64,000 nt of DNA from positions 58,916,638 through 58,980,637 of the forward strand of contig CM043699.1 in assembly GCA_023935145.1 (NCBI GenBank), given 5' to 3'. This DNA comes from Bretschneidera sinensis. Lineage: Eukaryota; Streptophyta; Magnoliopsida; Brassicales; Akaniaceae. Below are positions 45,010 to 57,903 of the stretch, in pieces (the first letter of the stretch is position 1; every line of letters begins with the position of its first letter). The notes under the pieces are model-generated. The model ran no database searches. It was not told the origin of the DNA and was given only the letters and a program-made list of their open reading frames with translations. Position numbers and translations under genes: made by a program.

Positions 45010-47445
45010 TTTTATTACTCAAAAAAACTTGAGTTGCCTTAAGTAGTTCCTAATATAGCATCATACGAGGAAGCCAATAGTGTAAAACAGAAAGAATTTG
45101 ATGGACTCTTTTTAGGAGATAGCAAAAGCAAATAATGTATTGGTTAATGGTATTAGGTTTCATACCCGCTCTAGAAGACTCAACTCAACCTAGAGATATA
45201 TCAACTAGTGAATCCAAAACCCTAAGTACACCCATCAAGAAACATGTGCCATTGTCATAATAAAATTCTTAGTGCCCTTTCTTTGCGTATGAAAAGGTTT
45301 AATGTTTCATTCTTTAATAAATTCAGCATGATAGATGATAAATCAATTAATAATCAAATTCATGAATTCAAAACCATATTAGAGGTGTAGAGGAGAATGG
45401 TACTACGTTTAGTGAAGATTTTAAGGTGTCATGTCTTATAGACAAACTTTCACCTTCTTAGAGTGAATTTTTCAAAATCCTTAGACAAAAACAAGGTACC
45501 TTAACCTTAACCCAAGTTTTTAGTTCTCTAAAAATAGTGAGAAAACTCATTTTGAAATATAGAAAAATAGACCTTCATGGTTCGATATTCTGAAAGTGTG
45601 GGGTGTCTAGCTAAGGTAGTTATACTCGAACCAAAGAGGAAAAAAAATATGATCCAAAACTATAGATGTTGTTTTTATAGGTTATGCCCAAAATAGTAAT
45701 GCAAATAGGTTCTTAGTGATAAACTCTAAAAAAAAGTAAAATATCCAATAACATACTAATAGAAGCTAGAGATGCAAAATATTTTGAGGATATCTTCCCT
45801 TTTAAAAGTAAGGTACCAGTTCAACCATCTAAGGTCCATTTAAATGGGAACATACCTTTTGGCTCATTCTTAGGAGATAAATCTAAAACTTATTTTGAAC
45901 TAGAATAAGTAAGAGAGCTAGAATTGAAAAAAATTTTGGAGATTGATTATTTACGTTTTTAGTAGAAGAAGAACATTCTACCTATAGTGAGGTTGTCTTG
46001 TGGAGATGCACATTTTTGGAAGAAAACGATTGATGATGAATTTAAATCAATAATACAGAATAATACTTGGGTTTTATCTAACTTACCTCTTAGGAGTAAG
46101 CATACAGGTTGTAAGTGGGTTTTCAGACAAATTTTGAAACCTGATGGAAGTATAGATAAATATACAGCTATGTTAGTAGTTAAAGGTTTTACATAAAAGG
46201 AATAGATAGATTATTTTAATACTTATTCACCAGTTGCTAGGATCATTACTATTAAAAAAAAAATTAACACTAGCATCTACATATGACTTGGTAATAGATA
46301 AAATTGATGCCAAGAAAATATTTTAAATTGAGACTTAGATAAGGAGATCTATGTGGAACAACTTGAAGGCCAAAAACATAAAGTATGTAAACTAGTAAAA
46401 TCATTGTATGGTTTGAAACAAGCTCCTAAGAAATGGCATGAAAATTTTGATAATGTTGTCTTGACTTATGGTTTCAGGATCAATAAACATGATAAATATT
46501 TGTATTATAAAGAATTTGGCAAAGAACGTGTGATTTTATGCCTATATGTTGATAATATCTTAATTTTTGGGAAAAATTTAGTTGTGATGAATAATGTGAA
46601 GTCCTACTTATCCATGAACTTTGATATGAAAGATTTGGGAGAGGCTCGTGTAATCTTAGGAATGGAGTTAGAAATAACTTCAAATGGGATAATTTTATCT
46701 CAGTCCAAAGCTCTAGAAAATTGATTAAAAAATTGGATATTATGATATTAAGTTTGTAGCTACTCTGTATGATTCGAGTGTAAGTCTAAAGAAGAATTTA
46801 GGGGAACTTGTATCCCAATTGAAATACTCTTAGGTAGAAGGATCACTATTATACTTTACGAATATAACAAGACTTGATATTGCCTATGCAGTTGGGAAAT
46901 TTAGCAAATAAACTCACAATCCTAGTAGAGAGCATTGGATTGTCTTCAAAAGAATTTTGAAATGTATTAGAGGAACTTTGGTATACTATTTACATTATAG
47001 AAGTTTTCCTAATGTAATAGAAGGGTACAGTGATGTAAATTAGATTACTAATAGTTTCGATGTAAAGTCTACTACTGGATATGTATTTGTACTCGGAGGT
47101 GCAATAATGTCTTGGGGATTTAGAAAAACAATAATATTTATAGGTACTATGGAGGCTGAGTTAATAGCTCTAGATAAAGCTTGTATAAAGGTTGACAAGT
47201 TAAAAAATATATTGATGGATATTCCTATTGTGAACAAACATGTACCTTCTACATATATAAATTGTGAATGTGTAAAGTTGTGAGAGATCTTATACAACAA
47301 TCTCATTCTAATAAGAAGATGAACAAGCGTATTCAAGTGAGATATAAGTCAGGCAGAGGACGGTTGAGTAGAAGTGTTATATTTCTAGATTTTGTGAGAT
47401 CTGAAAGGGATATAGCTAACAAAGGTCTACCCATGAGGGGTACAC
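45010..47445 (+). pseudogene. Copia gag-pol remnant, integrase core deleted
   Basis: In order: gag-like sequence (INNQIHEFKTILE, CLIDKLSPS, 45340-45480), then directly the post-integrase region (CLAKVVILEPKRKK, DVVFIGYAQNSNANRFLV, 45600-45720). Reverse transcriptase follows (WKKTIDDEFKSIIQNNTWVL, CKWVFRQILKPDGSIDKY, VCKLVKSLYGLKQAPKKWHE), with the catalytic box at 46545-46556 reading YVDN instead of YVDD. RNase H comes last ([40 protein letters not shown]), ending at 47445 with VRSERDIANKGLP. Protease, zinc knuckle and integrase core are absent. The gypsy element at 47446-55664 interrupts the C-terminus, which continues at 55665 as TSRGMGLAHREPP. Many stops; dead. Confidence 0.87.
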
Positions 47446-49499
47446 TGTAACGACTCATCCCGGGTTGGTCACCCCCGAGACGATATCATCATATTTTGAA
47501 AATCTCAGCACGACACATATATGCAACAATAAAAATAAATAACACCAATAGAAAATTTTACATCAATCCTCAACCCTCAATAGGGGAGATACATTAATCT
47601 GATATTAACTTAGATATAATATACAGCGTAAAATGCGTGAATATTTACAAATAAATTTTTATTTTATTTTCTCATTAGTCTGAGGATGTTGACATGTAGG
47701 TAGCTTACAGAAAATGATTTCATCGGATCCTCAACTCACCAACTATTTGTCTTGTTTGCTACCTGAAATCATTGTACAATGAGGAGTGAGCTTCATAAGC
47801 TCAATGAATTAAATTTACTAGAAGTACTCAATTTCATAAAAAGTCTTTCAATATTAAATTAATTATATTTCATACAACTTAATACTAGCATTTCAGTACC
47901 ACTACACATATCATAAGTCTCATTCTCTATCAATCTCTTCTTCTTATTTATTTGTTCACCTTAAGACCATTAATTATCTCAAAATCACCTCATAATGAGG
48001 TTCACATCATAGAATCTACCATTTAGATGGTTCTTATCACCATAATTGTCTCTCTGTGAGACTCATCCATCTATAAATAAATTCACAATAACACACCACA
48101 CCTCAGTATTTCAATAATGCAAGCAATAAATAAAACAGATGCAATGCATAAATTATTATTGTGGGAATATCTACCCACATATCGACGTGTTTTTATTATC
48201 TTAGACCGTCCTCTCCCGATTTTTTTCTTCACAGCTTGTCTCGGCTGTCACGGAATTTATTTCTAGCATATACTAGCTGTCATGGTGTCCCTTTTATTTC
48301 CAGCATATACTAGCTGTCACGGTTTTTCAGTTAGACCGGCTGCCTTCCCGATTCTTTTCTTTCTCATTTAATGCATATGCATATGAACAATGATATAAAA
48401 TATGCATCTGAATAATAACATTAAAAAAAACAAACATGAATTCAAATATTTAAGTTTGGCTATCTTGATTTTTCTCAAATTATATAAAAAAAATTTCCCT
48501 AAATAACTCTCATTCCAAATCACATCAACTCATCCATTAAAGCTTGTCAAGATCCACTAAATTTCATTCCAAATCATACCAAATCATCCATCAAAGCTTG
48601 TCAAGATCCACTGAATTTCATCTCCTCCAAATTCGTATCAAAACATCAACCATAGCTCATCAAGAATTTATTTATCACCATCATTATTAAATCAACTCAT
48701 TATTCTAATAATATTTCTTCTCACATAATAATTTTTCTACGTGTCTAAATATTCATATCATATCTATCAACCAAATCTTTATCTATCACCAAAACATAAG
48801 CTAATAATTTATTTTAATATTATCACTAGATTTTTTATTTTTACTTAGATTACTTAAAGTAAATCCAACTCACCACGTAGCACTTAAAGCTACTCATGGA
48901 TCATCTCCTTGCCTTTTCCGTTCCTCTCAGAAATTTCCCCCGATTGCTGACTGTTAATACATGACATAATATTTTTATTGAATTTCTAATTATTTCTTCA
49001 ATTCTTCATAAACCACACCCTTTGAAAATTCCCACTTTGAATTCTCAGAAATTTCATGTATGCTAAAAATTCAAAAATAAACACTACTTTATTACCTTAT
49101 ATTTTTTTTGATAGCTTATGTGATTCTCTATGAATTTCAACAATAAACTCCTTCAAAATTTTGCTCTTTCAACTTTTCTTTCGGTCTCCAAGTATTTAGA
49201 GAAAACAAGAAATCAAAGGAAAATGTAAACGGTACGTATAAGTAATATATATGTCTATATAACATACTTTTTTTTCTTCAGCAGTTCCCCCCCCCCCCCC
49301 CCGGCCTCATTTCTAAGATGCCACGAATTGCTGAACGTGGCTTACATGCATGGCAGCAGGTTGCCACCTACTACCACGATTTTTTTTAAAGAATTATTTT
49401 AATCAATACTAAATCTTTCATGTAAATATATTATTTTAATTTCATGTCATATTTATTAAATTACTTCTTTACCCTTATTTTACGAATACGGGTATTACA
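47446..49499 (-). repeat. Gypsy 3' LTR
   Basis: 2,054 bp, TGTAACGACTCATCCCGGG to GGGTATTACA on the plus strand. It contains a run of 16 C at 49287-49302 where the partner LTR has only five. Short open frames here are not genes. Confidence 0.93.
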
Positions 49500-51530
49500 A
49501 TTCTACCCACCTTACAAAAATTTTGTCCCCAAAATTTTCTTACCTAACTCAAGAAATAAATATGAACAATACTTCTTCATAATTGTTTCACGTTTTCACG
49601 TAAACTCTTCAACATCCTTATTCCGCCTTAGAACTTGAACTAATTCAATTATTTTATTATACAAGACTATTCTTTTCTGTTTAAAATTCTCACTGGTACT
49701 TGTATAAAAGTCGAATCTTTCCGAATTTCTACAGCTTGGTTTGAAATAGTATAATACTCATCATGTAAACACTTTCTTAGAAGTGAAAGTGTTATCCCAA
49801 TATATTTCTCTCTCTTATTTCTTCCCAACATATAGGAGTTCTACACCTCCTACCATACAATGTTTCAATCGGTGTCATCCCAATACTAGTTTGATACTAA
49901 TTATTATAAGCAACTTCAATCGATGGCATGTAAGCATCCCAACTTACTGAGGACTTATCATATTTGCCCTTAACATATCTTTTAGTACTCTAAAAATCCT
50001 TTCTGTCTGAGCATGAAAAAAATTATATTAAATTGCAATTGTGTACCCATGGCTTTTTGAAAGCCTCTCCAAAACCAAGATGTAAATCTAGCATCTCTAT
50101 TTGATCCTATGTTTAATGGTGCTCCATACAACCTCACAATCTTAGCTACATCCCTCTTTAATCTTGACCACAAGAATTTTTGTCTCCATCTTCTATACAT
50201 CTTATTGTTACTTGGTTGCATCGAATCTTCATTATCATATACCCTTTTCATTATCTCTTTTCTCAACTCCGAATTTTTGGGAACACAAATCCATGTTCCA
50301 ATACCCAAAATACCCTCATTTCAAATTTTTGAAATCATATTGCTTTTTAGTAAGCACTCAATGCTTAATCTTTTCTATTTCTTCATTTCTACCTTGCATC
50401 TCTAAAGCATTTTACTATGACTGACTGTACAACCATATTTGCTAACCATTATCTTCTATTACTGATATTCAACTTCGTTTTTATCTCTTTTAAATCTATC
50501 ATCAATTTCACATCAGGACTCCCAATAGTAGTTAACCTTCTTGTAGACTTTCTACTCAATGCATCAACTATCACCCTCGCATTTTCTAGATGATAGTGAA
50601 TCATACCATCATATTTACTAGTCAACTCCATTCACTATCTTTGCCTCAAATTCACATCTCTCTGGGGATGTAAGTATGTTAAATTTTTATAACCCATGAA
50701 TATCTTTCAAGTGGCTCCATACAGATGATTTCTCCAATATTTAAAGTAAACACTATAACAACCAACTCTAAGTCATGAGTAGGGTAATTTGTATCATGAA
50801 TCTTCAATTGTCTAGAAGTATGGGCCACAACCTTCCTATTTACAAATATCCCAATCATTGATGTGATGTGTTACTATACACCACAAATTCTTCATCACCA
50901 GAAATAAACACTAATACTGGAGCTGTAGCCAATTTCTCCTTTAGTAATTGGAAATTTTTCTCACATTTCCCTCACCATACAAATCTTACCTCTTTCCTGG
51001 TCAGTCTATTCAGTAGCATTACAATAATAGAAAAAATTATTAAAGAATCTTCTATAATAACCAACTAACCCTAAGAAGATTCTAATCTCAATTATATATG
51101 CTGGTTTCTCCCAACTTAACATTGTCTCTACCTTTTGTGGATCAACTGTTATGCCATTTCCGGATATATATGTTCCAAGAAAGTTATTTCATTCAGCCAT
51201 CATTCACACGTAGAGAACTTTGCATATAATTTCTCTCTTCTTAGAATCTCAAACACACTGTCTAATGTTTCACATGTTGTTCTTCCTTCTTAGATTATAT
51301 CAGAAAGTCAAATACAACCAAAAAATTGTTAAGATATAGTTTAAACACTCTATTCATCAAGTCCATAAATGTTTCTGAAACATTAGTTAGTCTAAATGAC
51401 ATCACAAAAAGCTTATGACCATAACGTGTCCCAAAAGCAGTCTTAGGCACGTTTCCATTCTCTATCCTCAAATGGTGATAACATGATCTTAGGTTTATCT
51501 TAGAAAACACTCTTACTCCTTGCACTGCTC
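49500..51530 (-). pseudogene. Gypsy (chromovirus-like) reverse transcriptase to integrase
   Basis: 51525-51295 holds the polymerase palm: [52 protein letters not shown]. The catalytic region reads FLVVFDFLI where FIDDIL is expected, so one Asp of the pair is lost. The RNase H end is at 50631 (ELTSKYDGMIHYHLENARVI, VDALSRKS). 50308-49982 joins the integrase zinc-finger end (SNNKMYRRWRQKFLWSRLK) directly to late core sequence (YGAPLNIGSNRDARFTSWFW). The stretch with the first catalytic Asp is deleted and the second Asp is Asn. It ends near the polypurine tract (GGTGGGTAGAAT on the minus strand) beside 49500. Confidence 0.82.
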
Positions 51531-51599
51531 AAACAATTTATTTATCCTGGGAAAAATATGTTTGTTCTTATTCAACTATATGTAATCCATACACACTCT

Positions 51600-53555
51600 T
51601 ATCGATCCATCTTCATTCTTCACGAACAACACAGGGCTCCCCCAAATACATTAGGTATGATAAATTGTTTATCCAAAAATTCTTAAAATGGTACTTTCAA
51701 TTCAGCTGACATCATTCTGTAGGGTGCTATTAAATATATGTGATGATCCTGGTATCACATCAATAGAGAATTTAATCTCCCTACTTGGAGGTAACCTAGA
51801 CAACTCATCTGGAATTACATCAGAAAAATCTTTCACCACTAAGATTTATTCTAACTTTCTATTTTCCTTTTTAGAATCCATTATGTATGCCAAATACTCT
51901 TCACAACCCTTCTTCAACCATATCCTAGTGGTCACAGCAAAATGAGATAGTTTGAGAGTATTTTATGTTCTCTCTGAAATTAAACTCCCCATGTTCATAT
52001 CTAGAACACTATCTTCTTTCTAAAACAATCAACCATATTCAAAGATAATAAATCAGCTTCAGATTTTCTATCATTGATCCAAATCACACAACTCTTGTAA
52101 ACATTTGTGATTACCACTTTATCTCTAGTGGGAACTTCAACAAAAATATTTTGCAACAAAGGACTAATACATACTTCAATAGACTTAATATGAATACTGG
52201 ATGCAAAAGAATAGATTGCACCAAGATCAACCAACATTGATATGTCCACCTTTTCTATATACAAAGCACCTCAAATTAGAACAATTATGGGATAAATTTC
52301 TTATATGAATATATCTATGACAAACTTCTGTCTCTCAATCATACGTCAGATTACCACTTCTCTTTAGTGGCATACTTACTTCCTCTGACATGACTCTCCG
52401 TTCCCATAATCTGTCTCCCAAATCTAAGGGTCCTACCAATAGTATTTTGAGCTACAGAAGTAACAACTCGTGCTTTTCTTTAACTGTGTACTACAGTTCC
52501 CTGTGATAAGGAACGCCTCCTTTAGGTGGTTTCCCACCCTGCACACTCATACTGGTACCACCTTTGGGTTCCTCAAATCTAGACCTCTTCCGCCGATTCC
52601 TCCAACCTCAAATTTCTATCACATCTTTCTTAATTTGAAGTGGTATGTCCACTAATCTGACATAATTTATAAGCCTCATGTAAGATAGTTTTGATCAAAT
52701 CTTAAAACATAGTTCATTTATGAACCTCTCACACTTCTTCTACTCTGGGTATACGATTTTCGGTTCAAACCTTGACAAAGCCACAAATCTCCTATCATAC
52801 TGAGTCACAGTCAACCCATTTGCCTCAAATAAATAAAACCTCTATCTTGTTGGGCTCTAAAGGTCTATGGAAAGTATTTATCAAAGAAAACCTCCTTAAA
52901 CCTATTCTAGGTTGAAAGTCTAACAACATCTGCACTTATCCTAGGAAGAATATCCCCTCATTATTCTAAAACTTCTCTGTCTAACTCAAACGAAGAAAAG
53001 GCAACCATCTGCCTATCAGTTACTGGTAAAATACCAATTAATCTCTCTACATTCTTCTTCCAAAACTCAAGCTTAAAAGAATTCATAGATCCTTTAAATA
53101 ACAAGGCATTCAACTTAACAATCTTCATGCATCTCATGCCTAAACTCACTTTTCCACTTTTGAACATTTATCATTACTAGATTAACAACCTCAGGCACAG
53201 CTCTAGCCTGTTCATCAAGTCTATGCTATCGACTACCAACTCTATTATCTTATACATTCATTTTCTCAAGAGCATGTGTAATAGTTTATCTTAGCTCATC
53301 TCTTTCAACTTTAGATTATCTCACACCTTTACTAATATCAATTATACTGTCAACACACTCCCTTCTAGGAACCACAGATTTAGACTCAACCTCAACTTGT
53401 CAAAATATTGGGGGCATACCACGCCCTCTCAAATTAACAACTCTAACTCTAGCTCTAACACATCCACGTGTCATCCTCAAACTGTTCATTAAAATATAAT
53501 TTATTTTAATATTCTACTTTCTTTCTTTTTATGCCGTTTATAGAATCATAAAGCC
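51600..53555 (-). pseudogene. Gypsy (chromovirus-like) gag and protease
   Basis: 53167-52961 is a gag fragment (LNALLFKGSMNSFKLEFWKK, VERLIGILPVTDRQMVAF), matching the FKGTxDPxEAExWLxxxEKIF..C..Q pattern loosely. 52264-52001 is the protease region with the site as MLVDLGAIYSFAS (chromoviruses usually have DSGATHSF or DPGATHSF) and the following SIEVCISPLLQNIFVEVPT. The stretch is full of stops, and the zinc knuckle is not clear. Gag forms the particle and protease cuts the polyprotein in active relatives. Confidence 0.7.
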
Positions 53556-53559
53556 TAAT

Positions 53560-53571
53560 GCTCTGATACCA
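53560..53571 (-). promoter_or_regulatory. Initiator-Met tRNA primer-binding site
   Basis: On the minus strand, four bases after the LTR end (GTTGTTACA), the sequence is TGGTATCAGAGC, the exact initiator-Met primer motif of plant retroelements. It identifies 53576-55664 as the 5' LTR. Confidence 0.9.
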
Positions 53572-53575
53572 AAAT

Positions 53576-55346
53576 TGTAACAACTCATCCCGGGTTAACC
53601 ACCCCCGAGACAGTATCATCACATTTTGAAAATCCCAACACGACATATATATGCAACAATAAAAATAAATAACACCAACAGAAAATTTTACATCAATCTG
53701 ATATTAACTTAGACATAGTATACAACGTAAAATGCATGATATTTACAAATAAATTTTTATTTTATTTTCTCATTAGTCTGAGGATGTTAACACGTACGTG
53801 GCTTACAGAAAATGGTTTCGTCTGAACCTCAACTCACCAACTATTTGTCTTGTCTGCTACCTGAAATCATTGTACAATGAGGAGTGAGCTTCACAAGCTT
53901 AGTAAATTAAATTTACTAGAAGTACTCAATTTCATAAAAGGTCTTTCAATATTAAATCAATTATATTTCATACAACTTGATATTAGCCTTCCAGTATCAC
54001 TACACATATCATAAGTCTCATTCTCTATCAATCTCTTCTTCTTATTTATTGGTTCACCTTAAGACCATTAATTATCTCAAAATCACCTCGTAATGAGGTT
54101 CACATCATAAAATCTACCATTTAGATGGTTCTTATCACCATAACTATCTCTCTATGAGACTTATCCATCTATAAATAAATTTACAATAACACACCACACT
54201 ACAGCATTTCAATAATTCAAGCAATAAATAAAATAAATGCAATGCTTGAATTATTATTATGGGAACGTCTTCCCACATGTCGACATGTTTTTATTATCTT
54301 AGACCGACCACCTCCTGATTCTTTTCTTTACAGCTTGTTCCAACTGTCATGAAATTTATTTTCAGCATATACCGACTGTCACGGTGTCCCTTTTATTTCC
54401 AACACATACTGGTTGTCACGGTTTTTCAATTAGACCGGCTGCCTTCTCGGTTCTTTTCTTTCTAATTTAGTGCATATGTATATGAACAATGATATGACAT
54501 ATGCATCTGAACAATAACATAAAAAATTAAAAACAAAAACAAAAACAAACATGAATTCAAATATTTAATTTTGGCTATCCTGATTTTTCTCAAATTATAT
54601 AAAAAAATTTCCACTAAATTCCTCTCATCCCAAATCACATCAAATAATCTATTAAAGCTTTTCAATATCCACTAAATTTCATCCCAAATCATATCAAATC
54701 ATCCATCAAAGCTTGCCAAGATCCACTAAATTTCATTTCCTCAAAATTTGTATCAAAAGATTAACCATAGCTTATCAAGAATTTATTTATCATCATCATT
54801 ATTAAATCAACTCATTATTCTAATAATATTTCTTCTCACATAATAATTTTTCTACGTGTCTAAATATCCATATTATATCTATCAACCAAATCTTTATCTA
54901 TCACCAAAATATAAGCTAATAATTTATTTTAATATTATCACTAGATTTTTCATTTTTACGTAGATTACTTAAAGTAAATCCAACTCACCACGTAGCATTT
55001 AAAGCTACCCGTGGATCATCTCCTTGCCTTTCCCGTTCCTCTCAGAAATTTCCCCCTATTGTTGACTGTCAACACCTGACATACTATTTGTATTGAATTT
55101 CTAATTATTTCTTCAATTCTTCATAAACCACACCCTTTGAAAATTCTCATTTTAAATTCCTGGAAATTTCATGTACGCTAAAAATTCAAAAATAAACACT
55201 ATGTTATTACCTTCTGTGTTTTTGATAGCTTCTCGTGATTCTCTATGAAATTCCGCAGTAAACTCCTTCAAAATTTTGTTCTTTCAATTTTTCATTCGCT
55301 CCCCAAGTATTTAGAAAAAACAAGAAATCAAAGGAAAATGTAAACA

Positions 55347-55406
<60 letters not shown>

Positions 55407-55664
55407 CATAGCTTTTTTTCTTCAACAGTTCCCCCTTTCATTTCTAAGCTGCCAAGAATTGCTGAACGTGGCTTACATGCATGGCAGCCGGTTGCTACCT
55501 GCTGCCACGATTTTTTTTCCTTTGTAACTACGCGTCCAGGTTTTTTTTTTCTAAAGAATTATTTTAATCAATACTAAATCTTTTGTATAAATATATTATT
55601 TTAATTTCATGTCATATTTATTAAATTACTTTTTTACCCTTATTTTACAAATATGGGTATTACA
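53576..55664 (-). repeat. Gypsy 5' LTR
   Basis: 2,089 bp, TGTAACAACTCATCCCGGG to GGGTATTACA on the plus strand. It has a long (TA)n run at 55349-55405 where the partner LTR has a few TA units. Open frames at 54462, 55243 and 55609 come from LTR sequence, the TA run and flanking copia sequence. Confidence 0.93.
55349..55405. repeat. (TA)n microsatellite, about 28 units
   Basis: Uninterrupted TA units inside the gypsy 5' LTR. The Tyr/Ile open frame on the minus strand is due only to this run. Confidence 0.95.
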
Positions 55665-56443
55665 TATACTTTATACATCGAGGGGGATGGGCTTAGCCCA
55701 TAGGGAGCCACCAACAAAGATAACTCAAACTTTTTTTATTGGAGATCCCATGAAAAAAAGTTCAATTGATATAAACAACCTACAGTGTGTGACTCAATTT
55801 TAGCACTAATTTTGAGGAGCATGTCTCCGTGAGAGCATCTTTTTCACATCCCTAAGGTGATAGTGCTTATTAGAATGATTTTTCAGAATTGGTATATACC
55901 ATTAATGAGACCGAGGCAGGTATTATCATGAGGTACTTATCACACGTACCCTTGGAGGCTCACCTAAGTGAGAGTTTTCGTGAGGCCTCGACTGTAGGAT
56001 TGGGCTATTCCCTATAGACTCTCATGAGAATCAAGATAAGAGTGTGTGGCCATTAATAGCTTTAACCCGTGAACCTGACCCTATATCAAGTATTATGTGT
56101 GTGACTTATTGAAGTTTGATCAAGGGACCTAATTCAAGGAATAGTCCATTACGGCTCCCTCGGATGAATATTGTCAGCATTAAGTGTAGGTTCAAGTCCT
56201 GAAGACTCCTACACCTATTGTATAGTACTAGAGTTGCCCTTATATACTTTCTATATTTATATTTATATTTATATTTTGTTTTGTTTATTCTGAGTTTCAA
56301 AATTTTAAAACTTGTAGGGGATTGTTATAACAGTTTTAAATTCCTCACAATTATTCATGACATTCAAATACCTTTTTAATAGCCATTTTGATATAATAAT
56401 TAAATTGAGAGTTATACATTTTGTAACTATCATATGACTTTTC
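55665..56443 (+). mobile_element. Copia remnant, 3' end with polypurine tract and start of 3' LTR
   Basis: Continues the copia element of 45010-47445. The C-terminal residues TSRGMGLAHREPP (copia proteins typically end near SRGMGL) are followed by about 600 bp of non-coding 3' region. The purine run CTTGTAGGGGATTG then leads to the LTR start TGTTATAACAG at 56323. The LTR is cut at 56443 by the next element, so only about 120 bp of it is seen. Confidence 0.75.
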
Positions 56444-57006
56444 TGTAACACCCGTACCCTTAAACATGGGTAAAAAAGTAATTTAATTTTATATTGAATT
56501 AAATTATGCATACATAACATATTAACTGTTGAAATTGATATAATTTTGAAATATGACATTAAGAATTTTATTGAAAGAGTTAGAAACTTTTTAATAAGAA
56601 AGTACTGGAAATTATAAAATTTGAAGTTGAAATGAAATAATTTTGAAAAAAAAAATGTGGAATGAGGTTAAAGAAAATAATTAGAAAAATTTGATGGAAG
56701 ATAATATAAGTTTTTATATTTTTCTATAATTTTTATGAAATTTTTGGAAGAAAGTAAGGATGAAAATTTGATTTTAAATGATGAATGGAAAAATTGTGAT
56801 TATGTAATGGCAAAATTCATAAATTTTAAATGCTGAAAGATCGGTGGTAAAATCGTAAATAATCGATAATAAAGCTATAAATAATAATAATAATAATAAT
56901 AATAAAAGACAAGCGCATAACATGGGATTTTGAAAGTTAGACAAGACTTTTGTCTTGTGAATATAAAGATGGCATCTGCTTTATTTTTTTCAAACGCCAC
57001 ATAGAA

Positions 57007-57601
57007 GCTACACATAGGGGTGGCAATTCGGGTTGGCGGGTCGTGTTCGTGTCGACACGAATACGACACGATTATTAATAGGTCGACACGAACACGACAC
57101 GATTATTAAACGGGTAACACGACACGACACGCTTAACCTGTTTAATAAACGGGTCGTGTTAGACCCGACACAACACGACACGACACGTTTAACCCATATA
57201 ATAAACGGGTCGTGTTAGACCCAACACGACACGACACACTTAACCCATTTCTGTGTCTGTGGATTGTAAAATTAGTATTAGAGTTTATTTTATATATATA
57301 TATATATATTAAGATTTTTTTTTAAATTTAATAGATATTTTTTTAAATGGGTCATAAATAGGTCATGGGTCATAACCGTGTCAACACGACCCATCAACCC
57401 GCGACCCATTAATCGTGTTATAATCGTGTCATTTCGGGTTGGTGGGTCAACCCGCGACACGACACGATTATTCCGTGTCATAATCGTGTCAACACGATTA
57501 CGACACGAACCCGATTATACTCAACACAAACACGCTTTATTTCGTGTCGTGTCGTGTCGGGTTCACGTGTCGTGTCCAAAATTGCCACCCCTAGCTACAC
57601 A
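57007..57601. mobile_element. Non-autonomous hAT element, 579 bp, target duplication GCTACACA
   Basis: The element at 57015-57593 begins TAGGGGTGGCAATT and ends AATTGCCACCCCTA, giving 14-bp perfect inverted ends apart from flanking variation. GCTACACA is repeated exactly at 57007-57014 and 57594-57601. An 8-bp duplication with TAGGG-type ends is diagnostic of the hAT superfamily. It encodes no transposase. Both arms are built from short words such as CGACACGA, GGGTCGTGTT and ACGACACG, and surround an AT-rich centre (57250-57345). Confidence 0.95.
57030..57540. repeat. Subterminal CGACACGA-type repeats of the hAT element
   Basis: Left arm 57030-57245 has many copies of ACGACACG and AAACGGGTCGTGTTAGACCC. 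Right arm 57370-57575 has ATAATCGTGTCA and CGTGTCGTGTCG. Such subterminal words are where hAT transposases usually bind. Open frames on both strands across the arms are caused by this repeat. Confidence 0.85.
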
Positions 57602-57856
57602 TGATTTTTGTCATGACACTTACTTTCCTTTTTGTTCCTAAGCGCCACCTTCTGTTTTAATTTTCTCTGACTCGGCCTTTCCTCTCTCCAAGCAAATTTA
57701 AAATGAGCGAAATCTCCGAATTATCTCTCTCATCTTTCTCTCTAGTTTCTGTTTAAAATTTTGTTGTCACCTTTTTGGGTGTTGTTAACAAACCAACCAC
57801 GACCAACCATCAATCTCTTAACATAAATATTTTCAATATTTTATGTATTTTATATT

Positions 57857-57860
<4 letters not shown>

Positions 57861-57900
<40 letters not shown>
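57861..57900. repeat. (TA)n microsatellite, about 20 units
   Basis: Uninterrupted AT units inside the plus-strand gypsy LTR, at a place comparable with the TA run of the 53576-55664 LTR. Confidence 0.95.

Positions 57901-57903
<3 letters not shown>

Larger units (their letters stand above)
47441..55669 (-). mobile_element. Chromovirus-like gypsy element inserted in copia, target duplication TACAC/TATAC
   Basis: An 8,219-bp element at 47446-55664 with 2.05-2.09 kb LTRs and a minus-strand gag-pol. The flanks TACAC (47441-47445) and TATAC (55665-55669) match at four of five positions. The copia coding sense resumes on the far side, which independently proves the insertion. Long LTRs, the initiator-Met primer site and the pol sequence suggest the Tekay/Del group of plant chromoviruses. 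The solo LTR at 7675-9783 and the LTR at 56444-59626 belong to the same or a closely related family. Confidence 0.92.

Noticed and set aside
55243..55425. Tyr-Ile repeat protein
   Set aside because: Translation of a (TA)n microsatellite.
57033..57641. Arg/His/Asp-rich frames on both strands
   Set aside because: Translations of the CGACACGA-type subterminal repeats of the hAT element.
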